Origin: Marinifilum sp. D714
GTDB lineage: Bacteria; Bacteroidota; Bacteroidia; Bacteroidales; Marinifilaceae
Direction of reading: 5' to 3'
DNA: 64,000 nt
Assembly: GCF_030851345.1 (NCBI RefSeq)
Contig: NZ_JALPNU010000010.1
Location: 62,001-126,000, forward strand
Of the stretch, positions 8,496-16,034 are shown one piece after another. The position numbers and the translations under genes are program-made. The notes below the pieces were generated by a model. The model did not search any database. It saw only the letters and a list, made by a program, of their open reading frames with translations, and was not told the DNA's origin. Position 1 is the first letter of the stretch. Every line of letters begins with the position of its first letter.

Positions 8496-9542
8496 CTACT
8501 CCAATCGATTTTCTTTTCTACGCTTCCAAATTACCCAAATCACAACTGGTGCTCCAATAAATGCAGTTACCGAGTTGATAGGCATTTCCTGCTCCATTCC
8601 TGGCATTCGTGCCAAAAGATTACACAATAAGGCTGTTGCTGCTCCCAGCAAAGCTGCATTCAATATCAAATAAAAATGGTTTGATGTTTTCGATAACAAT
8701 TTGGCCAAATGCGGCACTGCAACTCCTATAAAAATAATAGGTCCGCAAAAGGAAGTCACAATGGCCGTTAAAAATCCCGAGAAGGCAATAATTAAAAAGC
8801 GTGCCCTTTTGATATTCAATCCCAGGTTTGAGGCATAACGATCTCCCAAAGCCAAAAGATTTAAGGACTTGCTTAAAAATGTTGCCAAAATAGAAGGAAT
8901 TACTGTAATTAAACCAAACATCATTGCACGCTCGGTTGCCAAACGGCTAAAACTACCCAAACCCCAAATCACGTAATTGTAAACATCTTCTTCAGGACTA
9001 TAGAATTTCAGTAAACTTACCAATGAACTGCTTAGGTATCCAATCATCACACCAATAATCAGGACACTTAAAGTTCCTCCTATGCGATGCGAAATAAACA
9101 AGATCAAAGCCAAAACCAAGGCAGCTCCAATTAAGGATGAAAATACAACTGCAAAATCTCCCCAAGCCCCCAAGCTGGTAAAAGTGAATCCCAGAATATT
9201 TCCTGTGAATAGCATTACAAAAGCAACACCCAAACTCGAACCTGATGAAATTCCCAAAACCGACGGTCCGGCAAGCGGATTTCGAAACAAAGTTTGCATC
9301 AACAAACCTGCTACTCCCAAGGCCATACCTGCACCCAGAGAAACTATAGTTTGAGGCAATCTTGTTTTAAGAATGATGTTTTCATAAATTCTGTTTACCT
9401 CTTCTCCTGTAAACAGGATTCCCTTAATCTCCGACAATGGGATGTGTATGGATCCCAACACAAGATTCAATAAAACAAGAAAAACCAGCAAAAAAGTTGC
9501 CAGTGTAATTACAATTGATATTCTTCCTAATTTATGGATCAT
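8496..9542 (-). CDS. btuC: BtuC/FecCD-family ABC transporter permease
   Basis: The 348-residue protein is a polytopic permease with about ten hydrophobic helices. The family marks GMALGVAGLLMQTLFRNPLA and GPSVLGISSGSSLG lie in the N-terminal third, and FCGPIIFIGVAVPHLAK in the ATPase-contact region. With the adjacent BtuF- and BtuD-like proteins it forms an inner-membrane importer for a corrinoid or similar chelate. Its ATG at 9542 overlaps the stop of the binding-protein gene as ATGA, and its stop lies 2 bases before the ATPase gene. The start is well defined by the overlap and by the leading hydrophobic segment ISIVITLATFLLVFLVLL. Confidence 0.92.
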   Translation of the reverse strand: MIHKLGRISIVITLATFLLVFLVLLNLVLGSIHIPLSEIKGILFTGEEVNRIYENIILKTRLPQTIVSLGAGMALGVAGLLMQTLFRNPLAGPSVLGISSGSSLGVAFVMLFTGNILGFTFTSLGAWGDFAVVFSSLIGAALVLALILFISHRIGGTLSVLIIGVMIGYLSSSLVSLLKFYSPEEDVYNYVIWGLGSFSRLATERAMMFGLITVIPSILATFLSKSLNLLALGDRYASNLGLNIKRARFLIIAFSGFLTAIVTSFCGPIIFIGVAVPHLAKLLSKTSNHFYLILNAALLGAATALLCNLLARMPGMEQEMPINSVTAFIGAPVVIWVIWKRRKENRLE

Positions 9543-10660
9543 TTCAGCCTCTCGTAAAAATAAGGTTTATGCTCCGGCAACAATTCCGGATGAAAAAAAT
9601 GAATGTAATCTGCCAATAAAACATCAGGTTTCATACCTGCCTGTTCGTAGTATGGCTTTTCACGAATGTTGCACAAAATTACATTCTTATTCTGAAATGC
9701 ATTAAAATCCATATATCTTGGATCCTGATCACCTAAATCTTTCAGGCTTAAACCTGATTTTTCGGGATGAATAATTCTCCAAAAATCACAATTGGAAGCC
9801 TTACTATAAATGGTTTCAAAATCTACAGGGTAAGCTCCTTGCTTATTATCCTTAATGATGTAATCAGCTCCTGCATCGCGAAAATAATGAGCGTAAAAAC
9901 TATTTCCTCCCGGAACATACCAACTACCCGATCTCATTTTACCTGAAAATACTGTAGGTCGCTTTTCTACATTCGAGGCAATTTTTTTTAGGTTTTGATA
10001 TCGAGATTCAATTCCATTGAAAATAGAATCTGCTTTCTCTTCCTGCCCCACAAAAAGTGCAAGCATTTTAATCCATTCTGCACGTCCCAATGGTGTTTCC
10101 TCGTTATAGGCAGCCATTGGCACCAAAGGAATTCCAAGGTTTCTCAACACATCGAAACCTCCAACTTTAAAGGGAGATACAAATATTACATCGGGATCGA
10201 GAGCAGCCAGCATTTCAAGATTAAAGTTTCCTTCTTTGCCAATTCTTTTCACCTTTCCAGCTTCAACCAAGGCTTTCATTCCTTCGTGTCGCAGGTATCG
10301 ACTGCTGTTTATGGCTACGATATCATCAATATCATCCAATGCAAAAAAGTAACTTAACTGCGTACTCGACAAACAAACAATTCTTTTACAAGGAACCGGA
10401 ATGCTATTGGGAAGACCTTTTGCCTTTTCTTTATCTTTTATAAGATTGAAGGTATCAAAAACACCCTCTTCTCCTTTTTTATGAATCTTTACAAGTGTCT
10501 TTTCACCATGCTTTTCAATCTTGAATTCTTTAGCATGCTTTAATGATATCTCAATGACTTCATCTTGTTTGTTTTCTTTTGTTGCATTTGATGACTTGTT
10601 ATTGCAAGCACTAAGAAACAAGCTTAAACTTATAGTCAGAAGAAAAATAATCTTTTTCAT
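9539..10660 (-). CDS. btuF: BtuF-like ABC transporter substrate-binding lipoprotein
   Basis: The 373-residue protein begins with a lipoprotein signal peptide (MKKIIFLLTISLSLFLSAC, lipobox LSAC with Cys19), so it is anchored in the periplasm-facing membrane. The rest is a cluster A-II periplasmic binding protein: CKRIVCLSSTQLSYFFALD, VAINSSRYL, MLAALDPDVIFVSPF and the hinge-helix region RAEWIKMLALFVGQEEKA. A domain before residue 85 (LKHAKEFKIEKHGEKTLVKI) is common in Bacteroidota members. The binding protein delivers a corrinoid or iron chelate to the adjacent permease. It overlaps btuC by ATGA and follows cbiK after 10 bases. The substrate is inferred from the riboswitch and neighbours. Confidence 0.9.
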   Translation of the reverse strand: MKKIIFLLTISLSLFLSACNNKSSNATKENKQDEVIEISLKHAKEFKIEKHGEKTLVKIHKKGEEGVFDTFNLIKDKEKAKGLPNSIPVPCKRIVCLSSTQLSYFFALDDIDDIVAINSSRYLRHEGMKALVEAGKVKRIGKEGNFNLEMLAALDPDVIFVSPFKVGGFDVLRNLGIPLVPMAAYNEETPLGRAEWIKMLALFVGQEEKADSIFNGIESRYQNLKKIASNVEKRPTVFSGKMRSGSWYVPGGNSFYAHYFRDAGADYIIKDNKQGAYPVDFETIYSKASNCDFWRIIHPEKSGLSLKDLGDQDPRYMDFNAFQNKNVILCNIREKPYYEQAGMKPDVLLADYIHFFHPELLPEHKPYFYERLK

Positions 10661-10670
10661 GATTCAGATT

Positions 10671-11546
10671 TTAACGAATTCCTAGCTTTTGACAAATTGC
10701 TTTTAAATGTTCAACCCAAATTCCAACAACAGAATCATATTCAGCCAAACCTATCATTGCAACTTCTGTTTCAAACCCTTCCTTCTCAAGATTGGTTTTC
10801 CAACTGTCCTCCTCGTTTCCTGCCATATCATTTCGCGCGTGATCACCAGCTACCGACATAAAAGGAGTTAATATTACCTTTTTAATTCCATTCAATTTTA
10901 ACTGAGGAAGAATAGCATCCAACAAAGGAAAACCTTCTACCGTACCTACAAAGTATTGATCTGATTTTTGCTTTAAGTAGTATTCAAATCCAGGGTAATA
11001 AATATTCGACTGGTGATGTGAACCATGTCCCATAAACAGAACTGCTGTTTTAGAATTCAATTTACTTTTAAACTGTTGGTGAAGGGCATCCGCCAATTGC
11101 ATCTGATCATGATCTAAAAATAGCAATGGAGCTCCTATCTCAGTTACTTTAATTCCTTTAGGCATTCCATTAAAGGCTTCAACTGTATGCTTCAAATTAT
11201 CGTACTCTTCGCCAGGAATGATATGTAAGGATTGAACCGCAACATGAGTAAATCCATCCTCTCCCATTTTAGCCAATCCTTCAGCAGGAGAATCGATATT
11301 TTCACCTCTTTTCTTCAAAATCTTTCTAACGATTTTGGAAGTATAAGCCCATCGAATCTCCACATCAGGAAACTCAGCTTTTACAATTTTATCAATATTC
11401 TCGAATGCCACTCTGGTCTCAGGATAACTACTTCCAAATGTTACCAAAAGAATGCCTTTTTTGTCCTCTGCTTTTTTATGCGCATATGTCATCTGCACAT
11501 TCATTATCAGCAAGAAAAATATACTTAAATGCAAAATTCGTTTCAT
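10671..11546 (-). CDS. cbiK: Sirohydrochlorin cobaltochelatase CbiK, exported form
   Basis: The 291-residue protein is a class II chelatase of the CbiK family, which inserts cobalt into sirohydrochlorin at the start of the anaerobic B12 pathway. Mature residues begin ILLVTFGSSYPETR and include VQSLHIIPGEEY. The two metal/catalytic histidine regions are intact (LFMGHGSHH and MSVAGDHARNDMAG). The first 22 residues (MKRILHLSIFFLLIMNVQMT then YAHKK) form a clear Sec signal peptide, so the enzyme should act in the periplasm. A periplasmic CbiK is known from Desulfovibrio vulgaris (CbiK-P); most CbiK proteins are cytoplasmic. It lies between the PepSY gene (4 bases) and btuF (10 bases). Whether it makes Co-sirohydrochlorin or handles another metal or tetrapyrrole outside the membrane is open. 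Confidence 0.9.
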   Translation of the reverse strand: MKRILHLSIFFLLIMNVQMTYAHKKAEDKKGILLVTFGSSYPETRVAFENIDKIVKAEFPDVEIRWAYTSKIVRKILKKRGENIDSPAEGLAKMGEDGFTHVAVQSLHIIPGEEYDNLKHTVEAFNGMPKGIKVTEIGAPLLFLDHDQMQLADALHQQFKSKLNSKTAVLFMGHGSHHQSNIYYPGFEYYLKQKSDQYFVGTVEGFPLLDAILPQLKLNGIKKVILTPFMSVAGDHARNDMAGNEEDSWKTNLEKEGFETEVAMIGLAEYDSVVGIWVEHLKAICQKLGIR

Positions 11547-11550
11547 AGTG

Positions 11551-13029
11551 CTATATTTTTTTAGTTTTAATTAGTTTGTTGTAATTTCTTCTAAACCATT
11601 TAAAAGAAAGCCTCATTCCTGTAATGCTAACTGATAAACCAATTAGCGATAAGAGAACCCAAAGAGTTTTTCTTATCGTGTCATTTTGCTTTAGTATGGC
11701 TAAATCCAATGTGTGAAAAAAGCGATATAGCCAGCGACGCAATCGAGTATTTTTAGTTAATTTTTTAATACGTTCTCCACTCGCAGGATCAATGTACAAC
11801 CAAGTTTTCTCAACATCATCAATTTCAATTTTATATGCCATTTGTGGCAAATAGTACATCGCTGATCCAGAGTAATAATTGTCGTAATTTTGCTGCTCAA
11901 CTACAGAAAATGCAATATTCTTGAAATTCGTTTCAGATTGTTGTTTGATATCAGCTAAACTAAATTTCTTTTGCGGAATCACTTTACCATCCTCCAAAGT
12001 ATAAACCTCAGATTTTCGATAATCGTCGTAATAAACCCTAAATTGAGGAGTGTTTAAAACGGTTTTCCACTCAATTTTGCGAGCACCTTCCTTATTTTTA
12101 AGAGCTGTGAAAATTTCGCTCGGCAATGTATTATTATGTCCCGATAAATCTAACTTTTGATTCCATTCAATGTCAATCTTCTCTTTTGAATTCACACCAA
12201 CCATCCAGTCGGGGATTGAAGTAACAGAAACCAATCCACTCAAAATAAAAGTGAACACAAATAGACCAAAGAAAAACCCTGTTAGGTGATGCCACTTGTA
12301 CCAAAACTTCTTGTATGGACTAATTCCCTTTTCTTTTCTCTTTCGAAGTCGAACCAATCCAGCATAAATGCCTGTTACAGACATTAAAATTCCTAATGAG
12401 GATAGAATGATAATGACCAATCTCCATGTATCTTTCGCCAAGCGAAGTTTTTTAAAGTAAATCCAATGCGGAATTGCTCCAAAACGCGCACTCCATCTGG
12501 CCCTTCTGTTGGTTTCCTGTACAATCTCACCTGTTTTTTCTGAAATGTATAAAACAGTGTGAGCCGGGTCACTTATTTTGCATTTGTACAATGGCAATAA
12601 AGGTCGATAGTAAGACCATGGCATCCAATCATCCAATTCATTCAGCTTTTCTATTTCCTTTACAGGATATCCGTTAAAAGATGAACTTAGTTTTTTGGCA
12701 TGATTTTCATCAAAAGAAGCAATCTGCTTTAAACTTATGGCATCATAAGTTTTTTGAGCTTTTCGGCCTGATTTAACTCTATAAACAGGTTTTCCATCAC
12801 ACAATTCCAATGTAACTTTACCATTGAAAGAATTTGAAGGAGCTTGAACATTCTCAAAATCCTGTTTCTTGAACTCGGTAAGATGTAAAAATCGATCTTT
12901 GCGAGAAGCATGAGGAAAACCATCGAAAATAAGAACGATTCCAGAAATGAACCAAACCACAAACATCAGGCTCAGTAATGAACCTGATATGTTGTGGATT
13001 TGAATGAGATATTTATTGAATCCTTTCAA
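11551..13029 (-). CDS. PepSY-associated transmembrane protein (possible periplasmic reductase)
   Basis: The 492-residue protein has an N-terminal helix (ISGSLLSLMFVVWFISGIVL), PepSY-type extracytoplasmic segments (for example VLYISEKTGEIVQET and WLYIDPASGERI) and further helices near residues 205, 250 and the C-terminus. His residues sit in helix contexts such as KWHHLTGFFFGLFVF and RFFHTLDLAI. Family members next to TonB receptors act as iron-uptake or siderophore reductases, so a role in reducing an imported metal or corrinoid is plausible. The start appears to be TTG at 13029, two bases after the receptor's TAG stop. No ATG precedes the conserved first helix in this frame. The gene is tightly coupled to cbiK downstream (4 bases). 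Confidence 0.83.
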   Translation of the reverse strand: MKGFNKYLIQIHNISGSLLSLMFVVWFISGIVLIFDGFPHASRKDRFLHLTEFKKQDFENVQAPSNSFNGKVTLELCDGKPVYRVKSGRKAQKTYDAISLKQIASFDENHAKKLSSSFNGYPVKEIEKLNELDDWMPWSYYRPLLPLYKCKISDPAHTVLYISEKTGEIVQETNRRARWSARFGAIPHWIYFKKLRLAKDTWRLVIIILSSLGILMSVTGIYAGLVRLRKRKEKGISPYKKFWYKWHHLTGFFFGLFVFTFILSGLVSVTSIPDWMVGVNSKEKIDIEWNQKLDLSGHNNTLPSEIFTALKNKEGARKIEWKTVLNTPQFRVYYDDYRKSEVYTLEDGKVIPQKKFSLADIKQQSETNFKNIAFSVVEQQNYDNYYSGSAMYYLPQMAYKIEIDDVEKTWLYIDPASGERIKKLTKNTRLRRWLYRFFHTLDLAILKQNDTIRKTLWVLLSLIGLSVSITGMRLSFKWFRRNYNKLIKTKKI

Positions 13030-13031
13030 AA

Positions 13032-15215
13032 CTATTTCGCAAAATTAATGGTGATACCTGCAAAAAATGTACGTCCTGGATTAATGGTTCCATAATGCGA
13101 ACCATATGGACTATTATCTACATAATCAAAAATGTTATCAACCCCAAGTTGAGCTTCTAAAATGAACGAACCCAAGTTTAAAAACTTGTGATTGGTGGTT
13201 AATTTCCACAAGTCGAATCCTTTGGCATTATCTTCTCCATTGTCATATGATTTTTCATCCTGAATACGTCCCAAAATTGTTGCATTAAAGGAATAGTTCT
13301 TCCATGAACGATCGTAAGCCAAACGAACATTTCCATAGTTTTCAGCAACTCCATCTAATTTTTCACCAGTGGTTTCATCTTTAGCATCAACATAACTATA
13401 TCCACCACCAAGCGTAAAGCCTGCTCCTAATTTTGCATTCAATAAGAAATCAATCCCTTGAGATTTCGATTCCTCAACATTATAATGTTTACGTCTTTTC
13501 TTAATGCCATTATCAGCGTCTCCAGGCTCAAGATCAATGGTTTCATACGCAATCAAATCATCTACATTATTAATATATCCTGTAATGCTCGCCGAAAGGA
13601 AATCATTATGAAACTCTACTCCTAGTGAAGAATATTGCGATTTTTGAGGATCCAAATCTTCATTACCCAAATAAAGAGTTCCTCTTTTTTCGTAGGCGTA
13701 ATACAATTCTTTTACAGTAGGAGCTTTAAAACCATACCCGTAAGTTCCTCGGAAATTAAAATGCTCTAGTTTATACAATAAAGATACTTTTGGAGTAAAA
13801 GCGCTACCAAACTCATTGTGCTTTACGTAACGTGTTCCTGCTACCAACTGAAGTTTTTTCAATAATTTAATTTCTTCCTGTGCATACAAAGCAATTGTTT
13901 TGGCATCGGCCTTTCCATTTACCAAACGATCTTCCGAAACCATTTTCTCTTTCAGATAATCTGCACCTAAAGTAAGCGTGTTATTTTTAGAGATGGTATT
14001 CACATACTTCATTCTAAAATTGCTCATTCTCTGATCATTCTGAATGTCTTTATCGCTTTTCTTATAGTTCTTATACTCTTGATTGTATCTATAATAGTAC
14101 CTGTATTGATCAAAATTATAGTCAAACGATATGTAATCTCTTTTATTTAATAGGTACTTGGCTCCTGCTTCAAAAGATTTATCGGTATAGAAATACCCAT
14201 ATTTATAGATAGAAGTAGGTCTTTTTACATGCTTTTTGAAAAATGAGTTTCCTGCATAAACTTCCAATTTTTTAGTGGCGCGAAACTTTAAAGTTTGAGC
14301 AAATGTAAAGTCATTGTAATCGTATTGCGCTCTTTTATCCGTTTCAACCAATTCATCATCATCAATTTCAAAAGGACTTAACTTCCATCCATCACTTCTT
14401 TTGTGATTAAAATTTCCATTCCAAGAGAACTTACCCAGGTTAAGATCAACCGTATTGCTTTGTTGATAAGTTCTGTGCTCACGAATACGACTGGTATTGG
14501 AAATATTTATCTTTTGCTTTGATTTTTTGGTAATGATGTTAACAACACCCGCAATCGCATCCGATCCATAGAGCAGAGATGATGCACCTTTTAAAACTTC
14601 AATGCGCTCAACATCATCAGGATTAATTCTATTTAGGTCGGTATTTCCTCCAACATCTCCATACATGCGTTTGCCATCAACAAGAACGAGAATGAAATCG
14701 TTCCCCAAGCCATTAATGGTCATCATACCTCCCATTGTGCCCGGATTAAAATCGAATGATGGACTTACACTCATCATCAGCTCATTAAAATCTGAAGCTC
14801 CAGAGCTAGCAATGGCTTTTTTACCAATCAATTCAGTTTGAACAGGAGCTGTTTTCAAATGATGAGCCGTACCTGTTCCGGTTACAACAATTTCTCCCAA
14901 CTGACTTTTGGATTCCACCATTGCAAAGTTTAAAACATTAACACCTTCTTTAATGGTAATTTTCTGCTTTTGACGGCTATAGCCCGAAAAGGATACCACC
15001 AAATCGTAATCACCCGGCGATAAATTTTTAATCTTGTATTCACCTTTGTTGTTTGTCGCGGTACCTGTAGTAGTGCCTGAGAAATATACACTGGCACCTG
15101 GCATTGTTTGTTGATTACTTTTTTGGGTTACTACCCCTTTTAGCACAGCATTCTGTGCATTAACGAAAGTCACTGGAATCAGTAGCATAATAGCTACAAC
15201 ATAAATCTTTTGCAT
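13032..15215 (-). CDS. btuB: TonB-dependent outer-membrane receptor, probable cobalamin receptor
   Basis: The 727-residue protein starts with a signal peptide (through NAQNA, about residue 22). A carboxypeptidase-regulatory-like beta-sandwich follows (VTQKSNQQTMPGASVYF to VLNFAMV). The TonB box and plug are next: GEIVVTGTGTAHHL, MMTINGLGNDFILVLVDGKR and RIEVLKGASSLLYGSDAIAG, with VVNIITKK. The remainder is a 22-strand barrel ending in FAGITINFAK, a typical terminal strand with little deviation. It is the first gene after the B12 riboswitch, which argues for a corrinoid ligand, although TonB plugs of this type also serve siderophores and heme. The ATG at 15215 is 130 bases beyond the riboswitch core. 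Confidence 0.93.
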   Translation of the reverse strand: MQKIYVVAIMLLIPVTFVNAQNAVLKGVVTQKSNQQTMPGASVYFSGTTTGTATNNKGEYKIKNLSPGDYDLVVSFSGYSRQKQKITIKEGVNVLNFAMVESKSQLGEIVVTGTGTAHHLKTAPVQTELIGKKAIASSGASDFNELMMSVSPSFDFNPGTMGGMMTINGLGNDFILVLVDGKRMYGDVGGNTDLNRINPDDVERIEVLKGASSLLYGSDAIAGVVNIITKKSKQKINISNTSRIREHRTYQQSNTVDLNLGKFSWNGNFNHKRSDGWKLSPFEIDDDELVETDKRAQYDYNDFTFAQTLKFRATKKLEVYAGNSFFKKHVKRPTSIYKYGYFYTDKSFEAGAKYLLNKRDYISFDYNFDQYRYYYRYNQEYKNYKKSDKDIQNDQRMSNFRMKYVNTISKNNTLTLGADYLKEKMVSEDRLVNGKADAKTIALYAQEEIKLLKKLQLVAGTRYVKHNEFGSAFTPKVSLLYKLEHFNFRGTYGYGFKAPTVKELYYAYEKRGTLYLGNEDLDPQKSQYSSLGVEFHNDFLSASITGYINNVDDLIAYETIDLEPGDADNGIKKRRKHYNVEESKSQGIDFLLNAKLGAGFTLGGGYSYVDAKDETTGEKLDGVAENYGNVRLAYDRSWKNYSFNATILGRIQDEKSYDNGEDNAKGFDLWKLTTNHKFLNLGSFILEAQLGVDNIFDYVDNSPYGSHYGTINPGRTFFAGITINFAK

Positions 15216-15344
15216 AGCAAGATATTAAAACATTAATAACTTCACTTTGCAATCCTTGATAACGACGAGAATAATTCAGAACATTAAAACCAATAAGTCC
15301 CAAACACAAACTTCTGTCCCGGAAGCAAAATGTTTAATCACTGT

Positions 15345-15530
15345 GATGGCAGGTCTTCTGACTTATCCTGATTTTTATGCCTTCCCATTCAATCTAAAAC
15401 CGAACAGTGGCTGTATTATAAAAACCGCGATCCCGAAACTTTGGAACCAGACTTACAGCAGCGGGAACTGTTGCAGATTTTCACTGCATTCCCTTTTAAT
15501 CCTATTGCACAAGAAGATGCAACTAGAACC
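15345..15530 (-). ncRNA. Cobalamin (AdoCbl) riboswitch
   Basis: Read on the minus strand, the core elements of the cobalamin aptamer occur in order. They are GGGAATGCAGTGAAAATCTG, then CAACAGTTCCCGCTGCTGTA with AG, the B12-box GCCACTG (15411-15405), GGGAAGGC, and the closing GTCAGAAGACCTGCC (ending near 15346). It lies between a canonical promoter (15541-15570) and the TonB-receptor gene. About 130 bases separate the aptamer from the ATG and show no intrinsic terminator. Control of translation initiation is therefore more likely than attenuation. By position it governs the whole downstream B12 cluster, shutting it off when cobalamin is plentiful. Confidence 0.95.
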
Positions 15531-15540
15531 ATTACGATCG

Positions 15541-15570
15541 CAAAAGTATATATTATTTTTTTACTGACAA
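15541..15570 (-). promoter_or_regulatory. Bacteroidota sigma-A-type promoter of the B12 operon
   Basis: On the minus strand a TTG (15570-15568) is followed by exactly 19 bases and TACTTTTG (15548-15541), matching TTTG-N19-TAnnTTTG. Transcription should start near 15533, just ahead of the riboswitch. It lies directly downstream of the tRNA terminator, so the B12 transcript is independent of the tRNAs. Confidence 0.8.
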
Positions 15571-15602
15571 GTGTGCTATTGAGCAGGAAAGTTTATTGCA
15601 TA

Positions 15603-15636
15603 AAAAAAGCCGTTTCATTTCTGAAACGGCTTTTAT
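15603..15636 (-). terminator. Intrinsic terminator of the tRNA unit
   Basis: On the minus strand AAAAGCCGTTTCAG, the loop AAA and TGAAACGGCTTTTTTTA form a 12-bp stem followed by a T-run, a few bases after the encoded CCA of tRNA-Leu. Confidence 0.9.
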
Positions 15637-15638
15637 CC

Positions 15639-15725
15639 TGGTACCCGGGGCGGGACTTGAACCCGCACGGCCAAAAGGCCACTGGATTTTAAGTCCAGCG
15701 TGTCTACCAATTCCACCACCTGGGC
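15639..15725 (-). tRNA. tRNA-Leu (UAA)
   Basis: The cloverleaf reads GCCCAGGTGGTGGAATTGGT at the 5' end. The anticodon loop context is GGACTTAAAATCC, with anticodon TAA. It has a long class II variable arm (GTGGCCTTTTGGCCG), the T-arm GCGGGTTCAAGTCCCGC and an encoded 3' CCA. The acceptor stem is G1-T72, three C-G pairs, an A5-C68 mismatch, then two G-C pairs. It is transcribed after tRNA-Gly from the same promoter. Confidence 0.95.
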
Positions 15726-15741
15726 ATCCTTATTGGATTTG

Positions 15742-15814
15742 AGCGAGAAACGAGACTCGAACTCGCGACCCTAACCTTGGCAAGGTTATGCTCTACCAAC
15801 TGAGCTATTCTCGC
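15742..15814 (-). tRNA. tRNA-Gly (GCC)
   Basis: The 73-base cloverleaf begins GCGAGAATAGCTCAGTTGGT. It has anticodon loop CTTGCCAA (anticodon GCC), T-arm GAGTTCGAGTC context and a 3' acceptor strand TTCTCGC that pairs fully with the 5' strand. CCA is not encoded (TCA follows), so it must be added by the nucleotidyltransferase. It lies 16 bases upstream of tRNA-Leu. Confidence 0.95.
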
Positions 15815-15859
15815 ATATTTGCTTTTTAAAAGTGAACCGTTGTTCTCTCAATTGCGATG

Positions 15860-15890
15860 CAAATATATGCGTATTTTTTTATTCTGCAAA
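15860..15890 (-). promoter_or_regulatory. Promoter of the tRNA-Gly/tRNA-Leu unit
   Basis: On the minus strand TTTG (15890-15887) and TATATTTG (15867-15860) are separated by exactly 19 bases, the Bacteroidota consensus. The start of transcription would fall near 15852, giving a leader of about 40 bases before tRNA-Gly. Confidence 0.82.
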
Positions 15891-15930
15891 AGAAAAAAAA
15901 ACAATTATCTCATTTTTTTTTGATCACCAT

Positions 15931-15994
15931 AAAGGCCTTCATCGCCACAACATTTCTGACTTGTTGAAATTCAGACAATAGGCGCCAAAAGCCT
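15931..15994. other. Imperfect inverted repeat downstream of mutS
   Basis: Arms beginning AAAGGC and ending GCC (15931-15946) face GGC to GCCTTT (about 15979-15994) around a loop of about 32 bases, with several internal mismatches. On the minus strand it follows the mutS stop by 40 bases and is followed by a purine-rich stretch, so it is not a clean terminator. Confidence 0.35.
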
Positions 15995-16034
15995 TTAGTA
16001 ATGGGGATCTCACTTTTTTTATTTTTTTCTCTGA

